Shown: positions 61,948-64,000 of the stretch, in pieces
Layout of the letters: each line of letters starts with the position of its first letter
Position numbering within the stretch: the first letter of the stretch is position 1
From: an uncultured Clostridia bacterium
Lineage (GTDB): Bacteria; Bacillota; Clostridia; Christensenellales; CAG-138
NCBI GenBank assembly: GCA_937900325.1
Contig: CALCEX010000216.1
Coordinates: 1 to 64,000 of the forward strand
Direction: 5' to 3'
DNA: 64,000 nucleotides
Notes under the pieces: model-generated
What the model saw: the letters and a program-made list of their open reading frames with translations, nothing else
Database searches by the model: none
What the model was told of the DNA's origin: nothing
Program-made: the position numbers and the translations under genes

Positions 61948-61975
61948 TTGCAATTTTTCATCGGTATGTTATAAT
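61948..61975 (+). promoter_or_regulatory. Pre-crRNA leader promoter
   Basis: TTGCAA (61948-61953), a 16-base spacer, TATAAT (61970-61975), directly after the csn2 stop. It would give a leader transcript of about 180 bases before the first repeat. Confidence 0.7.
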
Positions 61976-62160
61976 GCTTTTGAACGGAGGCGTGCGGCCT
62001 CCCGAAAGCCGGCCTTTTGCGCCTTGCGCGCCGGCGAATCGACAAAAATATCGCGCGGACATTTCTGCCGCGAGGTATAGTATTTACGCTGCGAAAATCA
62101 TTTGAATTTAACATTGTTTTGTAGTGCAATGAACGATCTCCTCGAAATTTGAGGTTTGAG
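61976..62160 (+). promoter_or_regulatory. CRISPR leader
   Basis: 185 bases between csn2 and the first repeat, with no open frame. The last 14 bases are ATTTGAG (62147-62153) and GTTTGAG (62154-62160), running straight into the first repeat GTTTGAG. ATTTGAG is the known leader-anchoring sequence of type II-A arrays. A hairpin GCCGGC...GCCGGC lies near 62009-62036. Confidence 0.8.
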
Positions 62161-63188
62161 GTTTGAGAGTAGTGTAAATTCAGATGGTTCTTAAACGATA
62201 CGGTTGAGTAGCTTCGAGTAGCGGAAGTTTGAGAGTAGTGTAAATTCAGATGGTTCTTAAACGATCCCGTTGCTCCTCTGTTGATACCCTCTGTTTGAGA
62301 GTAGTGTAAATTCAGATGGTTCTTAAACAGTAGCATGTTCGATGGTGGTGTGGTTAGCGTTTGAGAGTAGTGTAAATTCAGATGGTTCTTAAACTTCCCC
62401 GGCGTCATTGTGGGATAAGTCCTCGTTTGAGAGTAGTGTAAATTCAGATGGTTCTTAAACGAGGACGGAAGCTACAACATAAAGTACACAGTTTGAGAGT
62501 AGTGTAAATTCAGATGGTTCTTAAACAGTAGCATGTTCGATGGTGGTGTGGTTAGCGTTTGAGAGTAGTGTAAATTCAGATGGTTCTTAAACTTCCCCGG
62601 CGTCATTGTGGGATAAGTCCTCGTTTGAGAGTAGTGTAAATTCAGATGGTTCTTAAACATCACGCCCGTTAAGGTCGCGCCGCAGCTCGTTTGAGAGTAG
62701 TGTAAATTCAGATGGTTCTTAAACCGGGGCCTGTGCCACCTATGGATTGTTCGAGTTTGAGAGTAGTGTAAATTCAGATGGTTCTTAAACACACCGGGAC
62801 GAGCTTCAGCCCGGCGACCTGTTTGAGAGTAGTGTAAATTCAGATGGTTCTTAAACTATGGTACCATAGATATAAGGGATAATGCGTTTGAGAGTAGTGT
62901 AAATTCAGATGGTTCTTAAACTGACGGTCGCCGGGCATTATACGGACGCAGGGTTTGAGAGTAGTGTAAATTCAGATGGTTCTTAAACATATGCTAATGC
63001 CGCACGTCCCGCGCTACGTGTTTGAGAGTAGTGTAAATTCAGATGGTTCTTAAACTGGGCGGCGTCTGATCGCTTATGGCGGCATGTTTGAGAGTAGTGT
63101 AAATTCAGATGGTTCTTAAACTATATTCGGCTTTTTGTATGTGTTATACCATGTTTGAGAGTAGTGTAAATTCAGATGGTTCTTAAAC
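62161..63188 (+). CRISPR. Type II-A CRISPR array, 16 repeats, 15 spacers
   Basis: 36-bp repeats starting GTTTGAGAGTAGTGTAA and ending GGTTCTTAAAC, all 16 identical by eye including the last. First repeat 62161-62196, last 63153-63188. Spacers are 30 bp except number 11 (29 bp, 62857-62885) and numbers 12, 13 and 15 (31 bp). The leader is on the left and transcription is rightward, as shown by the leader motif and by pairing with the tracrRNA. Spacer 6 (62527-62556) equals spacer 3 (62329-62358), and spacer 7 (62593-62622) equals spacer 4 (62395-62424). Confidence 0.98.
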
Positions 63189-63266
63189 TATTGTTCACAG
63201 TTTTTATGGTATAATTTGAATACGAAAATCGAGCAATAAACCGGAATTACCGGAAAGGCGGTATAA

Positions 63267-63476
63267 TTGAAAACAATTGCTTTTTGCAACATTATTTCTC
63301 TTATCATCATCGTTGCTTTGATTTTTGTCATAAGGATTGTAAGTAAGAGGGATTTGGGGAAAAATCACCAACTTATTATTAAAATCATCGTAGCTATTCT
63401 CATTGTCTGTGTGACGGCATTCGTGCTTTTTATTGATGCAATAGCATTTGGCGTTATAGGACCCATTCCCAATTAA
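63267..63476 (+). CDS. Small two-helix membrane protein downstream of the array
   Basis: 69 residues from a TTG at 63267 with AAAGGCGG five bases upstream. Two strong membrane helices (IISLIIIVALIFVIRIVSKR; IIKIIVAILIVCVTAFVLFI) and a short tail IAFGVIGPIPN. A TATAAT at about 63210-63215 follows the last repeat, so it may have its own promoter. No family recognised. Confidence 0.5.
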   Translation: MKTIAFCNIISLIIIVALIFVIRIVSKRDLGKNHQLIIKIIVAILIVCVTAFVLFIDAIAFGVIGPIPN

Positions 63477-63809
63477 CAAATCCGGTTTGTCTGACTGGAC
63501 ACAAAAACCGAATACTGAAAATCGGACCGTTGACCGGTCGCAATGTGCGAAAGCCCGGCGGTCTTTTTTATCCCCATTTTCAAAAAAGAAGGTCGGTCAC
63601 AATGGCAGAACCGAAAAACCCCCTGACCAGCTTCGAGCCGAGAAGGAACGGGCGGGGACGTTCCCTTCGAATCCCCCTTCTCTTTGAATCTGGCAAAGAA
63701 AAAAGGCACCCCCTTGGATGCCCTTTTTCTTGGCGGAGAAGGTTGCCATTTTCGATGAATCCTTATATAAAAAATAACTCAGCGCACAGACGATAACACT
63801 CACAGCTAA
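63477..63809. other. Intergenic region near right edge
   Basis: I see no gene I trust. A hairpin (AAAAAGGCACCCCC...ATGCCCTTTTT, about 63694-63728) could act as a terminator in either direction. GC content is higher again than in the array flank. Short frames exist in both directions but lack ribosome sites and recognisable domains. Confidence 0.4.
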
Positions 63810-64000
63810 CCTGCGGTTTATAAACAACATCGGATAGCCGGGCCGTTTGCAGTTATTCAAGCGGCTCTTTATGCGCCGCTGCGGGAGTTGAAAGCTGAAA
63901 TCAAAAAGCTGGCCGCATTGGTCGCCCGTACTGCTCCGACCATTGCGGAGGGACTGGAAAAGCTGCGCGGCCGTGTGCTGGTCTTCCGTTATCAGCTCTC
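63810..64000 (+). other. Partial open frame at right edge
   Basis: A frame open from 63810 to the window end reads LYAPLRELKAEIKKLAALVA followed by RTAPTIAEGLEKLRGRVLVF. It is helical and coiled-coil-like. There is no start codon visible close to it. It may be part of a mobile-element protein (mobilisation or recombinase type), but I cannot name it. Confidence 0.3.

Noticed and set aside
61704..62792. Long minus-strand reading frames across the CRISPR array with repeated FKNHLNLHYSQT units
   Set aside because: They are translations of the 36-bp DNA repeats plus spacers (66 bases is a multiple of three), not a repeat protein.
63640..63700. TTCGAATCC at about 63667-63675 resembling a tRNA T-loop
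   Set aside because: The flanking bases cannot form the five-pair T-stem, and no acceptor or anticodon stem is present.

Overview
The window looks like a chromosomal segment of a Gram-positive, GC-rich member of the class Clostridia, probably an anaerobic gut bacterium. This is inferred from the DnaD/DnaI-type primosome pair, BioY, AbrB/SpoVT-type and YczE/DUF975-type proteins, clostripain, frequent TTG/GTG starts, heavy use of ATA for Ile, and tightly packed genes with hairpin terminators. Most genes are housekeeping or metabolic. The clear accessory regions are the two edges and the CRISPR-Cas locus.

Layout. Positions 1-476 hold a broken IS transposase. Positions 618-5109 carry a zinc-ribbon protein and a TPM protein, an AbrB-ABC transporter operon, and a small metal-binding (HMA) protein behind a perfect palindrome. 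Positions 5230-8960 carry a LysR regulator divergent from a DUF5058 membrane protein, a second membrane protein and an M24 peptidase. Positions 9036-13208 carry an LDH-family dehydrogenase and a heavy-metal module: a P1B ATPase and an HMA protein, divergent from an unusual ArsR-AraC fusion regulator, with overlapping promoters and an operator-like palindrome. Positions 13248-22130 are one long minus-strand run: serS, argS, murA, an M23/G5 protein, a phosphoesterase, and DnaC/DnaI- and DnaD-like primosome genes. Positions 22229-24105 carry a NimA-like flavoprotein and an SPFH/zinc-ribbon protein. Positions 24392-30022 carry tdh-kbl (threonine breakdown), mtnA, and two CobW-type GTPases, the second fused to a DUF1980-like domain. 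Positions 30079-34418 are the minus-strand operon aroB-aroA-aroC-aroK-bioY. Positions 34573-39536 carry an aminopeptidase P, a YczE-like protein and a clostripain-like protease. Positions 39768-49295 carry a CAT-like enzyme, a LysR regulator, AEC and YfcC-type carriers, pepT, larA and malic enzyme. Positions 49406-55455 carry an ornithine-cyclodeaminase-like enzyme, a surface protein, two membrane proteins, and an acyl-CoA ligase paired with an E2-like acyltransferase domain.

The most notable system is a complete type II-A CRISPR-Cas locus at 55763-63188: tracrRNA (minus strand), cas9, cas1, cas2, csn2, a leader with its own promoter, and an array of 16 identical 36-bp repeats with 15 spacers. 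All Cas9 and Cas1 catalytic residues are present. The tracrRNA lies between the only good rightward promoter I can find upstream and the cas9 start, and it is transcribed in the opposite direction. The cas mRNA leader would therefore contain the full antisense of the tracrRNA, including a repeat-like sequence. The array has an internal duplication of two spacers. By eye the cas genes are lower in GC than their neighbours, which suggests acquisition by transfer.

Functional assignments are from motif reading only. No database search was run, and all promoter, operator and RNA-structure calls are by eye.
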